From Romanomermis culicivorax (lineage: Eukaryota > Nematoda > Enoplea > Mermithida > Mermithidae), in contig CAWUHX010000253.1 of assembly GCA_963922205.1 (NCBI GenBank), positions 186,001-250,000 of the forward strand: DNA of 64,000 nucleotides, read 5' to 3'. The notes under the pieces are model-generated. The model searched no databases and had not been told where the DNA came from. It was given only the letters and a program-made list of their open reading frames with translations. Both the position numbers and the translations under genes were made by a program. This document shows, one piece after another, positions 35,108-45,585 of the stretch. The first letter of the stretch is position 1. The number at the start of each line of letters is the position of its first letter.

Positions 35108-36004
35108 ATGGCTTTCGCGAAGATCCCGACTATGATAGCAGCCGATCGATGGCGTCTTTGTCAAATGTCGCCGCCCTTGATCAAACACGAGGCCATCGTT
35201 GCGTTTGGCCAAGAACTCGGGCGATTGCCGTTAAATGGTCGCTACGCCGTATGTACGACTGTAGAAGAAAGTCAACTTATCTGTGACTTTTTAGCCAACG
35301 ACCCGCGTCACCCTGGCGTTTATGGGCTCGACGCCGAATTCATGAATTATCACATGGATTGGGTCGATTGGGACAAGAAGGAGGCCGGCCCGCTAGCGAA
35401 TTTGGCCAAGAAGAAACTTGATATCGCTCTACACGGCCAGCGATATTCAAAAGGGCCTTTTGCCGTCGTCATTCAAGTCTGCCGCGCCGACGGTCATACC
35501 ATCGTTTTCGATCTCTTGGAGATGGGAATCGTTCCCATGTCCTTGATCAATCTTCTTCAAAATGCCCGCGGCATTATCGGTTTCGCGTCCAACTGTGATT
35601 TAACCGTCATGGCCAACATCGACATACGGTTCGCGGATATCAAGATTCAGGCTGATACTAGTCAGATACAACGGTTTCTGAAGAGTAATCGTAGCCTCGA
35701 CTATGTCCGCGATATGAATCCCGAACTGTACAAACGTTTAGTCGAAAGGACCCCTAATTTTTATCACACTGGAAATAGTTTGGCAGCGATAGTACAACGT
35801 CTATTTGGCGTTCACCTTGACAAAGGATTCCAAGGTCAGGGATTGGCCTGGGCCAAACGTCCCTTACCTTCTAACGCCCTAGAATACGCCGCCTTGGATG
35901 CCATCGCCCACTTCGACGTCTACTATAGCTTGAACGAATTTTACACTCTTTTTGACGAAATTAAAACCTTGACGTCGAGAGAGCGAATAATGACGTCGAA
36001 ATGA
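35108..36004 (+). CDS. DEDDy 3'-5' exonuclease (RNase D/Rrp6-like domain) inside LTR element B
   Basis: A 298-codon intact frame from ATG 35108, predicted to remove nucleotides from the 3' end of RNA or DNA with two metal ions. The DEDD motifs are complete: D75 and E77 (GLDAEF), D164 (FASNCD), and Y260 with D264 (EYAALDA), the Tyr making it DEDDy as in RNase D, Rrp6, WRN and the MUT-7/EXD1 group. The whole protein is essentially this one domain with about 70 residues in front. It lies 62 bases after the integrase frame, on the sense strand, within the LTRs, and has no introns, unlike the host convertase. It is better preserved than the element's own pol. The TGA that ends it is the only stop before a further 189 open codons. 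Origin as a captured host mRNA or as a native third ORF cannot be separated here. Confidence 0.85.
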   Translation: MAFAKIPTMIAADRWRLCQMSPPLIKHEAIVAFGQELGRLPLNGRYAVCTTVEESQLICDFLANDPRHPGVYGLDAEFMNYHMDWVDWDKKEAGPLANLAKKKLDIALHGQRYSKGPFAVVIQVCRADGHTIVFDLLEMGIVPMSLINLLQNARGIIGFASNCDLTVMANIDIRFADIKIQADTSQIQRFLKSNRSLDYVRDMNPELYKRLVERTPNFYHTGNSLAAIVQRLFGVHLDKGFQGQGLAWAKRPLPSNALEYAALDAIAHFDVYYSLNEFYTLFDEIKTLTSRERIMTSK

Positions 36005-36574
36005 GCTACAAAACGAGAACCATTATCGCTCGCAATTCTCGATTTCCCCCTCCGCGAAGTAAAACTAAGATCTATAATTTTAGATAGGTTAGGCAAAGAA
36101 CCCGTGCCACGAAATTCGACCAGCGAGAGTTCGATTGAAGACGAAGAAGAAGAAGAGAGATCAAATGGTGTAAAAATTCCACTTAATCTTTTACAGGGAA
36201 AACAGTTACCGATGTCTTCGAACGAGTCGACTAAGAGAACTAGGGAGGAAAAACCGTCGGCCAAATCGTCGAAATCTCAACCGAAAAAGCCGAAAGTGGG
36301 AGCCGATCTAAACCCAACTCAGGCCAGAGGCAGCCGCGTGGTTGAAGAAAATCGAAGCTTCATTGAAATAGCGTTCAAAACGCCAAACGTTTTCAAACCA
36401 AAGCCACCGCCACCCGACTGTCATTTTTCGGCATTTAATTATTTTCGCCGCCACTTCGTCACACCGGTTGCCAACCGGGAAGCAATCGATCTTCGGGCAC
36501 AGGCAGAACGAGAGGCTTATCGCCACTTGGACGATAATTTGGCTGCCTTTATCGTTTGTTTTATGCCGCCCTAA
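36005..36574 (+). CDS. In-frame extension of the exonuclease ORF after one TGA
   Basis: The reading frame of the exonuclease stays open after TGA 36002-36004 until TAA 36572-36574. It has no ATG near its start, so it makes sense only as the continuation of the upstream protein, which would be 488 codons including the TGA. It contains an acidic run (EDEEEEE), a basic, nuclear-signal-like KPKK segment, and an aromatic/charged end (NYFRRHFVTP). I do not recognise a domain. After the TAA the same frame reads 32 further codons to a TAG at 36671. Either a recent nonsense mutation or read-through would explain the pattern. Confidence 0.55.
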   Translation, partial: ATKREPLSLAILDFPLREVKLRSIILDRLGKEPVPRNSTSESSIEDEEEEERSNGVKIPLNLLQGKQLPMSSNESTKRTREEKPSAKSSKSQPKKPKVGADLNPTQARGSRVVEENRSFIEIAFKTPNVFKPKPPPPDCHFSAFNYFRRHFVTPVANREAIDLRAQAEREAYRHLDDNLAAFIVCFMPP

Positions 36575-36674
36575 CATACTGAAATGCCGCCCGCGCCAAA
36601 CTTCGCAGCGTTCATCTACGAAATCAATTACGACGGGACCCCCGGCTACTACCCGAACAAATCGAAGCCCTAGT

Positions 36675-37299
36675 GGCCAAATTTTTTAATATTCTTACCA
36701 AATATTATACGAGCCGCATCGTTCGACCTGCCGCCAACCGTCGACTTCGTCCATAAATTGTCATCTTTAAATTTTCGTCGCCATCAATAATTTTTGGTCG
36801 AATTTGTCCTTAACTCGTCGTCATAATTGTTTTGTCGCCAAATAACTTATCGTCGTCGTCCCGTTATCCCAATTATCATTCCATCCCCGTCGCATTCGTC
36901 GCCTATTCCGTCCAATATTTGTCGATTTTTCGTTGTATATTTCGTATTGTATATATATGAAAAAAAGAAAAACCACCAAAACACCATCTTAATCTTTCAA
37001 CTATTTATAAACTCGTAAAATGTAAATCCATGCGAAATAGGAACATTATAAAACAGAACAGGAAAAATCATAAAGTAAAAACCAGAACATAAAGTTGGAG
37101 AAAATGGAAGACAAAAAAAAAGAAAGCGAAGAAAATTATAATGAAGAAAATCTGAGAATTGGAGAAAATGAAAGAAATTTTTGTTTATCATCATGAAAAC
37201 ACTTACCCGACAAATCCACCATCGATTCCGCTGCTGATTCGCCATCCAAAATTTCGCCAAACGAGGCTGGGGGCAGCCTTTTCACCAGCGCCGGAAGAA
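36675..37299 (+). other. 3' untranslated part of element B
   Basis: No coding signal. Pyrimidine- and CGTCG-rich at first, then AT-rich. A short purine stretch GGAAGAA (37293-37299) abuts the 3' LTR and is a weak polypurine tract candidate. Confidence 0.5.
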
Positions 37300-37931
37300 T
37301 GTGGGAGCGCTATAAACCAATCGATAATAATGTCAGTTGAGTAACCTACGGTAAACGGTGACGCTCTCTCAATCACACACACACCAGGCAAACCTACATT
37401 ATCTGATCCTACTGTAGACATTGCGTTAAGATTCTTCGCCCTACCTCATGGAACTCTCTTTTATACGACTACGCCTACTTAGATTATGATCTAATATTAT
37501 GTGACATTATGACGTTATTACCTAGTTTTTATGTCTTTTTTTATGTCTTTTCTTTATATAAATATGTCAGTTTTGTATGTTAAAATCACTTCACTCGTTT
37601 CACCAATAAATTTGGCTTACCTGCTTGTCTTCTCTGCTCCCTAACATCGTCGTAGGGTCGCTGGTTAAACGTCGTTCGTTCCGTCCGGCTTTGCGACCAT
37701 TGGAAGCTGGAAGAAACATAATTTCGTTGCGAGACTAAGATTTGACCTTTTAAAATTACCTTGGCGTTTTCCTTATCGTCGCCGTTGCCTTTCGTCCTTT
37801 GACGTTTTCGTTGACGATTCTGAAGAAGATAGAATAATTCAAGAACGTTTTCAGTAATTAGTCCGATCTGCAGGTTATTCAGCTACAGTAACCTGTCTTT
37901 TCCATTGACCCAAAAATTGACAAACCTTACA
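37300..37931 (+). repeat. 3' LTR of element B
   Basis: 632 bp, same ends and length as the 5' LTR, about 14 substitutions by eye. Confidence 0.9.
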
Positions 37932-37935
37932 CAAG

Positions 37936-39169
37936 TTATCATCATGAAAAACAAAACGCAATTTTTTAACCACTAAATTACGCATATAACGCAAAAAATG
38001 ATGAATTTTCTGCATCAAAAACTTTAAAACATCAACCTGTGAAGCATTGACATCAAAATTATTGATCTGCCAAAGATCACCTGTAATTTGAATAAAATTC
38101 AAGCGCGCAGTGTGAATACGATTATCTAAATTGACATGATCACATTGAACCATCGATTTTTTTAATTTAATACTTGACAGTTTTCCCTGTCCATTGTGTA
38201 CAATGCGAGTAAAGGAATGCTGTCTGGTCTGGTACCCTGTTTTTTTCTGATTCCTAAACTTCTGTCTACGATTTGATGATTTTATTACTCTGTCCTCATT
38301 AGGTCATTGTTCATATTTTTGCATAAAACATTGTTCTATACTGAAATACCACATCGACAATAACATGAAGTGTGCCGCATTTTGTTATTGTAACAAGGGT
38401 GGTCGCATTGATGACCATTTCTGTGGATTTTATTTTTTTTGTAGGAATTTCGGATTTTGTTGTTGAACAGAAGTAATCGTGTTGTCCAACCGTCATTGTT
38501 TTATAAACATGATGCATGATAAAAACATTCAACACAAAGTGAATACGGCGTTTTTTTCTAATTTGGTAGCGCTTGTGACTATGGTAACGCTCGTGCACTA
38601 GGTAGCGCTTCTGTATCCCAATCGGTAAGAAGGAAGCATCGGCAAAATTCTTTGGTTTTGTGTGACAAAAGCACATGACCTGTAAATTTTGTTGTCGGTA
38701 TAGTGCGATCGCGTCTCGGACGCGTCCGGCATAGATGGTTAATTTCGCCTGGTAGTGTAGATGAAAAGAAGGGTAGATATGTAGAGAAAAGTGATTATCT
38801 CAAAATTTGAATTGATTTTGTTTCTTATATATTTTTTGTCCGGTGTGAATTAAATGAATGCCTTTTATAATGCATAGGCACTTTTTTGATTGCTATGAGA
38901 AACTACTATGCATAACTTTTCGAGCATGATTTTGAAATATGGACCCAAGCAGGTGCAGATTAATTTTGTTGTTCACAAGGAACTGGTGCATGCATGGCTT
39001 TCACAGTCTATTCTGGGATTCTATCTAACATGAATCGTTCCACCATTTATTTGCACATGGGAACTTGTTATTGCACAAAATCATTCAGCTATGCTATAAA
39101 CTTTCACTACAGTTTAGATTTATCATCGAGGACTGTGACATTTGCGACGAAAAATTTATACTAGTTGCT
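37936..39169. other. Region between element B and the toxin-like ORF
   Basis: Interior and right end of the disrupted TIR element up to 38759, then AT-rich sequence. Two minus-strand open frames (37935-38153 and 38311-38676) have no recognisable domain and are not called. Immediately upstream of ATG 39170 the frame is open back to about 39065 without another ATG, so the 5' end of the toxin-like gene could be spliced. Confidence 0.5.
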
Positions 39170-42100
39170 ATGAATGCTGAATCTAACACAGCGTTGCAAC
39201 ATACGTTGTTCTCAAATCATAAAGAGTTCGAAGCACAATTTACCAGAGATTTGCAATTTTCCCTAATTAGCCCCAATAATTATGCTGGAATATTTTACAC
39301 TCTTATGGGTTATTTTTCGACCATACAAGGAACGAACTTGATTGACCAGGTTACGAACGAGTTGATCAAAACGCACAATATTTTGATCACTGGTCGCGAT
39401 TATGATCGCTTTTACGTCCTTTTTATGGCCAAAACTGTGGTGAGTGAACGTTTGACTGGAAGATTATTTTATTTTCATCTAAACGAAAATGCACCTCTGC
39501 CGACTGATCATTTTAGTTCGACTGATATTGACATTATATATCAGCAATTAAAGTTGGCTGATGCTGAATCAAATGAAGCAACTCTTATGCAGTGGATCCA
39601 ACATATCGAAAATAATTGTCTCTACGTCAAGATAAAAAGAGCTCAATTAGCAAGCACTTCCAATGAACAATCAACTAATGAAGGTTTTGTTGTTGATGCA
39701 ACATTTTATAGAGTAATAAACTTGTTTCGACAGTATCGACAAGAAGCAGCATTGTGGCATGAATTGAAAATGACTGATTTGATCACAAGAACTAAAAATC
39801 AACCGTTTCTCCGAATTAGTAGCCCGATTTTCAAAGCTCTTTTTATCATCTATACGAAGAGTGCAAATTCAATTTCGAATGATGAACACTTGAAATTCAC
39901 ATTATCAAAAGAAAATTTCCTCTATTTCGTTTACGGTGCTTTGCAGTACAGCTTTAAAATATTTCATTCGATAAAAATAACACCAATATACGCGGGATCT
40001 TATCTGGAAAAGCTGGCCATATTGGAATATGATCAGAAAAAGTGGGTTACAGATTCACCCCCGATAATCTTCGAGGCACAAGAGTCCTTTGAGGAAGTCA
40101 GTATCATTCAAACAGCCGCCAGGATTGATGATTTACCCATAGATTTTTTGTCTAATTCTAAATTCGCGCTCGTCAATACCATATTTTTTGGGCCAACGAA
40201 TGATATAAAAAGCGCAAAATTTTTCACAAAGCGAGCTCAAATCGAAAATAAAAACGGGTTGCTACATTTTTTAAATCAAATAATAAAGCTCCAACGTGAC
40301 CAGTACTACTATAATTTTTTCGAAATTAGGAAGCAACTTTTGGTGCAATTGAGCAGGATTGACGCTTTTTTGGGTCATCAACATAAAACAAGCATTCTTA
40401 GGCATTATATTTTTGGCACTTTATGTACTATAGGTTTAGAAAATCCAGCTTACAAATTGAAGCACAGGTTCGATGACATGAATCCTGTCGATATTTTCCT
40501 GATACAATCATCCGAATCAAGTGGGATAGTTGTATCAATGTCGAAAAATATTGTGAGTGAAACCGCCGCAGATCCAATAACAGACATTCTTATGAATACT
40601 GGTCTGAAAAAATTGCTCGTCTTGACTATAAATGACCAGGCCTATGAACATCTGGTCGGCGTGGAAAATGAAATGAATCCGTTTCTAGGTATGTGGATTC
40701 AAGATTCAATCACACATGAAACAATTGGTTTCGATCCATCGCATTGGGGTCAAATTAGCCCTTCACTTTCAGATCATTATTTCTCGAAAATGTTGATTGA
40801 TCAGCAGGATCAACGTGTACGAAGTACAATTTTACAAAATGAGCTTAATCAACACTGCATGTATCCTAATAGTCTGAGAGAATTTGAAGCTCAAATGAAA
40901 GGGCTCGCAGCTGGGAAGCAAATTTTCACACCATATGGATTTGACCATGTATTGATAGGAATCAGGGTTGAGAAATTCGAAGGTATTGAAGATATGAATC
41001 GATTCCGTATTCCTATGACACTCGGTGATGCTCGTCGTGCATTTCACATCATCTTGCAGTTGAACCCAAACGAGCATAGGACCAACTTGAATCAACTGAA
41101 AAACTTTATGAAAAAACAGTTGCTATCGTCAGGCTTGGAAAAAATAAACGCTGGTTTGATTCAACCGAGAATATTTCGCGAAGCAGACAGTAGTATAAAA
41201 TACGAATTTGATGGTTCATTTCCAAATGGAGTTGATGCACATGAATTTGCTGAATGTTTGCCAAGGAGGAGAAGAGCTGGTTATCAAAAATGTCTTCTAG
41301 TTGAAGAGGAAAAAGATAATCCTGAGTTGGTATTTAAGGATGAACATACTGGAAAAATGTCAGGTACAGTAAAAGGTGTTGTCAAAATAAGTAAATTTGT
41401 GAACAAGGCTATTTATTTCCAAATGGTCAAAGGGATCATCGGTTCTGCCATGGATGGGGATTTCACACGAATGGCCAAAGAAAGCGGAATTCTCGCAGGC
41501 ATGGTTGGTGTGGGCGCTGCCGGCGATGTTGCAGTGCAATGGGGGCGGAGCTTACTGAAGAAAAATAACCTTCTAAAAGGTGGTGGGGCTTACCTAGGTG
41601 GCAAACTGTTATCCAAAGCATACCTGGGCTTTGTTATTGCCGATTTAGTATCTCGATCCAAAGCCTACCAGATGGGTGATGAAGATCAACTAGTAGGTAT
41701 TGTTGGTGACACTGCAATACTAACAATCAATGTAATTCCATTAACTCTGGAAATTTATTCGACATTTGTCAGCATAGAAGAAGCCTCTGTCGAACTCGGC
41801 CCTGGAGTAATGATTGCAGAGGCAGTCATTTTTGCTGTGATTGATGGTTTTTATGCCGTGAGAAGTATTCAGAAAATTAATGAAAAATTGCAGCTTTCCT
41901 GGGGTGAAGACATTGTTCAGTGGACAAAATCGTTTTTTGGTGCCAGAACTTCAAGTTACTTGGAAGATTTAGAACAGGAAAAGGATATACTCCAAATGGC
42001 CGTTGATGACGCCACTAAGAAGCTTCAACTCCGAAACAATACATTTGCATACTATGCAACTCCAACTTTAAAAATGAACCCAAAAGGCAACATTGTCCCA

Positions 42101-44023
42101 CAAGAAGATAATGTCATTGACATGAATTCGAAGACACATGTTTGGAGCAGAACTTGGCCAAAACCCAGGCAAAATTTACATATAGAATGTGCCTCAAGTG
42201 GAAATGAGGAAAGGGCATCTATGATAAGTTGGTCCAGGAAAATAAGTGATGATTTGGGTTTCACCACTGATGGAAGTTTATACGAAAGTTACTTTTGTGA
42301 AAATATGATCACATTAAAAATAGAACGAGGGAATGAGACTGATGATTCAGCACTTATTGCACTTGGGTATGGCAACGACATGGCTTATGGCTTCAAGGAA
42401 AAGAAAAACTATTTCATTATTGGTGGCGGGAAAAAGTTGGTCACAGGTGGAGAAATTGCGGACATTTTTCACTTCATTGGTAATGATGCAGTATATGGCA
42501 ATATCGATGGAAGTGAAGGTGGAAACACTCTAGACCTCAGTCAGTACTTGCCAACTACAGAGCTGCTAATAGACCTTGAAAATGAAACATTAACATACCC
42601 AATGAATACCACAATAATTATAAAGGGTATTGAAAATGTAATAGGCAGAAATGGATCTGTTGATCGAGTAATTTGCTCATGTAGGACAAGATATTTAGAT
42701 CTTAAAGGAGGGGAGTCTAATATGCTACCTGATGCTATCTTAGTCCCAAGATTGAACTGTACTTCGACATTAACTATAAAACTATCTGGTTATATGAACA
42801 TCGAAAACAAGGCAAATAAGGTGAGCTTCATTTACATGGTAACGCAAAACACATATGCAACAATTTCGAACATGTTTGATGATACCACCTATCAGTATAA
42901 AGACGTGTTTTTCCTACCTATGAACTTAAGCCTGGTGGATTCCATTGAAAGTATCAGTATGAATAACAAAATTTCCATGACACTAAAAAGTCAAATTTAT
43001 AATACAACAGTTATCTTGTCTGGAAACCACGAAAATTCAAATTTGATATTTGCTGACGAATATCAAATGAGCTATTATGATAGCATGTTCCATGCAAGAC
43101 GTGAAGTTCAGCATTACACTTTTAACGATAAAGCACTTCGAAAAAATCTACTGATGATCAGTCAGAAGCTGAATATTACTGTCACAGTGTTTTCGAAAGT
43201 GAACAGTCAACTCATCCAAGTGCATAATATGGAAAAACCACAGAATTCTATCGGAAATGAAGGATCTGTCACTCATTTTAGCAATGATCCAGATTACAAG
43301 AGCACTATAGTAACAACTAACTACGTGAAAAATTATTTTCAAATTAATGCAATCTGCGACAAAAATTTCACCACAATTAACTGCTGGATGAGAAACCTTT
43401 CGATTCAGATTATGAGCCCAGATGATTCCAATTCCAATGTTGTCGACTTATCTTCAATTGACGAGTTACTGTTGCAGCATGGCAAAAAACTCGAAATAAT
43501 CATAAAAAATTTGACAAGCGCGTTTGTCATCGATCTTAAAGATGAATTTGAAACGTTTGGTTCGATAGAAATAAAATATGAATTCCCAATAAATTTTCAA
43601 GCATGCACCAATTTATTGATAAACATTAGAAATTTAATGCATGTGTGCTACGATAAGAGAGTAAATGCTTATGCATTATATCCAATACCACTAAGAATGG
43701 ATGATAACAAGTCAGTCCTGGTTTTGAGCCAGGATGATGTTGAACAAAACATGAAAATCCAAATTGATCGGCCGAAGCCTAATTTCATCTGTCAATCGTA
43801 TAACAATTCTTTGATCCTAACGAATTTGATAATGGAAGAAGATTCCAAAGATGAATTCGTACTAGTTTTTCTCGATTATTTCCCACAATCATCGATACTA
43901 GACAACCGAAATGAAGAATTGTTCGATTCGATAATTTTCGATTTCCAAGGCCAAAAAGAGAATGAAACTGCAACCGTGAAAGAATTTATTGAAAAGTGCA
44001 ATTTTTTGGTACAACAGATTTGA
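39170..44023 (+). CDS. Giant intronless protein resembling the pore-forming part of large bacterial toxins
   Basis: A 1617-codon frame without stops or introns. Roughly residues 1-730 show no domain I can name; I see neither a convincing glycosyltransferase DXD site nor a signal peptide. Residues about 765-900 form a glycine-rich series of hydrophobic helices (GILAGMVGVGAAGDVAVQWG, VGIVGDTAILTINVIPLTLE, GVMIAEAVIFAVIDGFYAV), the character of the membrane-inserting region of TcdA/TcdB-type toxins. At about 1081-1128 a patch of FIIGGGKKLVTGGEIADIF and GNIDGSEGGNTLDLSQYLP recalls RTX-like glycine/aspartate repeats. The C-terminal third is Asn/Ser-rich. Such domains are known from bacteria and from scattered invertebrate genomes, where bacterial origin has been proposed. 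Being intronless beside a 12-exon gene agrees with that. The family match is from memory and by eye; the ORF itself is certain. Confidence 0.6.
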   Translation: MNAESNTALQHTLFSNHKEFEAQFTRDLQFSLISPNNYAGIFYTLMGYFSTIQGTNLIDQVTNELIKTHNILITGRDYDRFYVLFMAKTVVSERLTGRLFYFHLNENAPLPTDHFSSTDIDIIYQQLKLADAESNEATLMQWIQHIENNCLYVKIKRAQLASTSNEQSTNEGFVVDATFYRVINLFRQYRQEAALWHELKMTDLITRTKNQPFLRISSPIFKALFIIYTKSANSISNDEHLKFTLSKENFLYFVYGALQYSFKIFHSIKITPIYAGSYLEKLAILEYDQKKWVTDSPPIIFEAQESFEEVSIIQTAARIDDLPIDFLSNSKFALVNTIFFGPTNDIKSAKFFTKRAQIENKNGLLHFLNQIIKLQRDQYYYNFFEIRKQLLVQLSRIDAFLGHQHKTSILRHYIFGTLCTIGLENPAYKLKHRFDDMNPVDIFLIQSSESSGIVVSMSKNIVSETAADPITDILMNTGLKKLLVLTINDQAYEHLVGVENEMNPFLGMWIQDSITHETIGFDPSHWGQISPSLSDHYFSKMLIDQQDQRVRSTILQNELNQHCMYPNSLREFEAQMKGLAAGKQIFTPYGFDHVLIGIRVEKFEGIEDMNRFRIPMTLGDARRAFHIILQLNPNEHRTNLNQLKNFMKKQLLSSGLEKINAGLIQPRIFREADSSIKYEFDGSFPNGVDAHEFAECLPRRRRAGYQKCLLVEEEKDNPELVFKDEHTGKMSGTVKGVVKISKFVNKAIYFQMVKGIIGSAMDGDFTRMAKESGILAGMVGVGAAGDVAVQWGRSLLKKNNLLKGGGAYLGGKLLSKAYLGFVIADLVSRSKAYQMGDEDQLVGIVGDTAILTINVIPLTLEIYSTFVSIEEASVELGPGVMIAEAVIFAVIDGFYAVRSIQKINEKLQLSWGEDIVQWTKSFFGARTSSYLEDLEQEKDILQMAVDDATKKLQLRNNTFAYYATPTLKMNPKGNIVPQEDNVIDMNSKTHVWSRTWPKPRQNLHIECASSGNEERASMISWSRKISDDLGFTTDGSLYESYFCENMITLKIERGNETDDSALIALGYGNDMAYGFKEKKNYFIIGGGKKLVTGGEIADIFHFIGNDAVYGNIDGSEGGNTLDLSQYLPTTELLIDLENETLTYPMNTTIIIKGIENVIGRNGSVDRVICSCRTRYLDLKGGESNMLPDAILVPRLNCTSTLTIKLSGYMNIENKANKVSFIYMVTQNTYATISNMFDDTTYQYKDVFFLPMNLSLVDSIESISMNNKISMTLKSQIYNTTVILSGNHENSNLIFADEYQMSYYDSMFHARREVQHYTFNDKALRKNLLMISQKLNITVTVFSKVNSQLIQVHNMEKPQNSIGNEGSVTHFSNDPDYKSTIVTTNYVKNYFQINAICDKNFTTINCWMRNLSIQIMSPDDSNSNVVDLSSIDELLLQHGKKLEIIIKNLTSAFVIDLKDEFETFGSIEIKYEFPINFQACTNLLINIRNLMHVCYDKRVNAYALYPIPLRMDDNKSVLVLSQDDVEQNMKIQIDRPKPNFICQSYNNSLILTNLIMEEDSKDEFVLVFLDYFPQSSILDNRNEELFDSIIFDFQGQKENETATVKEFIEKCNFLVQQI

Positions 44024-44051
44024 AAGGTGTTTTCATTTCATTTTTTTGTTA

Positions 44052-44057
44052 AATAAA
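44052..44057 (+). promoter_or_regulatory. Polyadenylation signal of the toxin-like gene
   Basis: AATAAA 28 bases after the stop codon. Its presence suggests the gene is expressed as a eukaryotic mRNA rather than being bacterial contamination. Confidence 0.5.
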
Positions 44058-45585
44058 ATAACTAATAACCTTACATGTTATCTTGACTTGATGGTAATTG
44101 TGAAAAAAAGAAATGGTGTATTCGTGCCAGATTATAAAGAAAAATATAGATTTTTTGAATGATCACACTTTTTTCTTTCTAGAGAAAATGACTTTATGTG
44201 TCCCATCTACAATGCCCATCAATATCATGAAACCTAATCCTTCTCATGACGAAGGAAATCTCTGACGATTTCTCCTGTCCCTTAATGAAAAAGTTTTTTC
44301 CTTTTGCACCTGAGTGTTTTTTCAGTATCAATTTGAAACTTTTTCTTTAAGCTGGAACTTTTTTTTTCTTTCATTATTTCTAACCTCTTGTCCATCAGAT
44401 TTTACTGTATTCTGACTCATTCATTTCATAGGAATCCCCAAGTTCACAAAAATGGCAGTATTCCCTACTAAAATTGAAAAATAGACTATTTAAAGTAAAT
44501 CTGTTATCACAAAGCATCCAAATTTTTCAAGACCATTGGAATTTTGAACAGAATCCCCCACTCCTGTAAAGCCATCAGGCGAACAAAGCAAGTGTCCTCA
44601 ACCCAAAGCGGAAAACTTCTGTCGTATAAAGCCAATAGCAGCTCAAAATTCAGTGACCAGAGATAACTCGAATTTCCAAATAACTTTGCAATTTTGAACA
44701 TCGAAGATCACAGCTTAAACTAGACCTTTCAATGTTTGAATAATTGCCAAAATGGGTATCAAAATTGAAAAAATTCGTTGATTAAATGGTGGTGTAAAGA
44801 TCTGTGGCCAGAGAAAATTCGAATTTAGGGAGAATTTTTGAAATTTTGAACACCAGAGATATTGAATTTTGAAATTGCCCAATGAGCTTTCAATCCAGAA
44901 ATTCAGCAGCTTCAACGCAATATTTGCCATTGCTTCAACTATTGCAAAATTAGTTGATTTTATCACCAACCCCCACAAAGGGATGAATTTAAAATTAAGT
45001 TAAATGAGCACTACTCACAGTATATCTTTCTAGCTTGGTAAAATTCCTTCATCAGCTAATAATGCACCACCATTTGATAATCATAGGCGGCGCGACAGCG
45101 TCAACCTATAATATACTTGGCCCCCAAAGTTCATGTCCCCCCTCTAGAGCCAAAACGGTAAGAGCTAGAACCTTCGGGTTTTTTGCATAATATCGGGCAT
45201 AGGGGCAAACTATGGGGTGCCTTTTGTCATTTCGCCTCTATTTGCAAGTGGTGCTCGGTGGGGCCCCAAAAACAGGTAAAAAACGCACTTTTTAAGGTCC
45301 CCCAGTTCCACCATGCCCAGCAATCGGTGTGCCATATCCAACCTCCATACTTCGGCCTAAGCATCTTGGGGGTGTAATCTCAAATGCGAATTTTTCTTTT
45401 TTTGAAAATATGGCCTCAATTCAATTATATGGTTGTTCAAAGTCCCGGAAAACGCCAAATTCCCCAATTTTGTTATATAATACTTATGGGTTCAAAAAAA
45501 ATTTTTTTGCAGCATAATGCACTACCAATTTTTTTGCATTTTCAAATATACCTGTAGCCTTATTGGGATTTTTGGGCTTCAAGAG
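44058..45585. other. Non-coding region
   Basis: No gene supported. About 44500-45000 is made of AATTTTGAA-like phrases. The segment 45060-45560 is less AT-rich and has the look of an interspersed repeat bounded by related words (AATGCACCACCATTT at 45061 and AATGCACTACCAATTT at 45516), but it has no coding capacity. Confidence 0.5.

Larger units (their letters stand above)
30545..37935 (+). mobile_element. LTR retrotransposon B, deletion derivative carrying an exonuclease ORF
   Basis: LTRs are exactly 632 bp (30549-31180 and 37300-37931), with TGTGGGAG starts and ...CA ends, flanked by the duplication CAAG (30545-30548, 37932-37935). About 14 substitutions separate them by eye (near 98 percent), so it is younger than element A. 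In order it contains a zinc-knuckle ORF, an envelope N-terminus remnant, RNase H, integrase, and then a 3'-5' exonuclease ORF with an extension. Protease and reverse transcriptase are missing, so it would need enzymes from another copy. The exonuclease ORF and extension are inside the LTR pair and on the sense strand. Confidence 0.9.
30124..38759. mobile_element. TIR element disrupted by LTR element B
   Basis: An 18-bp perfect inverted repeat, TACACTACCAGGCGAAAT (30124-30141 and 38742-38759), followed inward on both sides by CGTCC/GACGC words. Without LTR element B the element would be about 1.25 kb. The leading TA may be the target duplication, as in Tc1/mariner-like elements. No transposase is recognised in the remaining interior. 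A related end is seen near 27195-27255. Confidence 0.5.

Noticed and set aside
37935..38676. Two minus-strand open frames beside element B
   Set aside because: No known domain, and one partly reads LTR sequence; kept as a note only.
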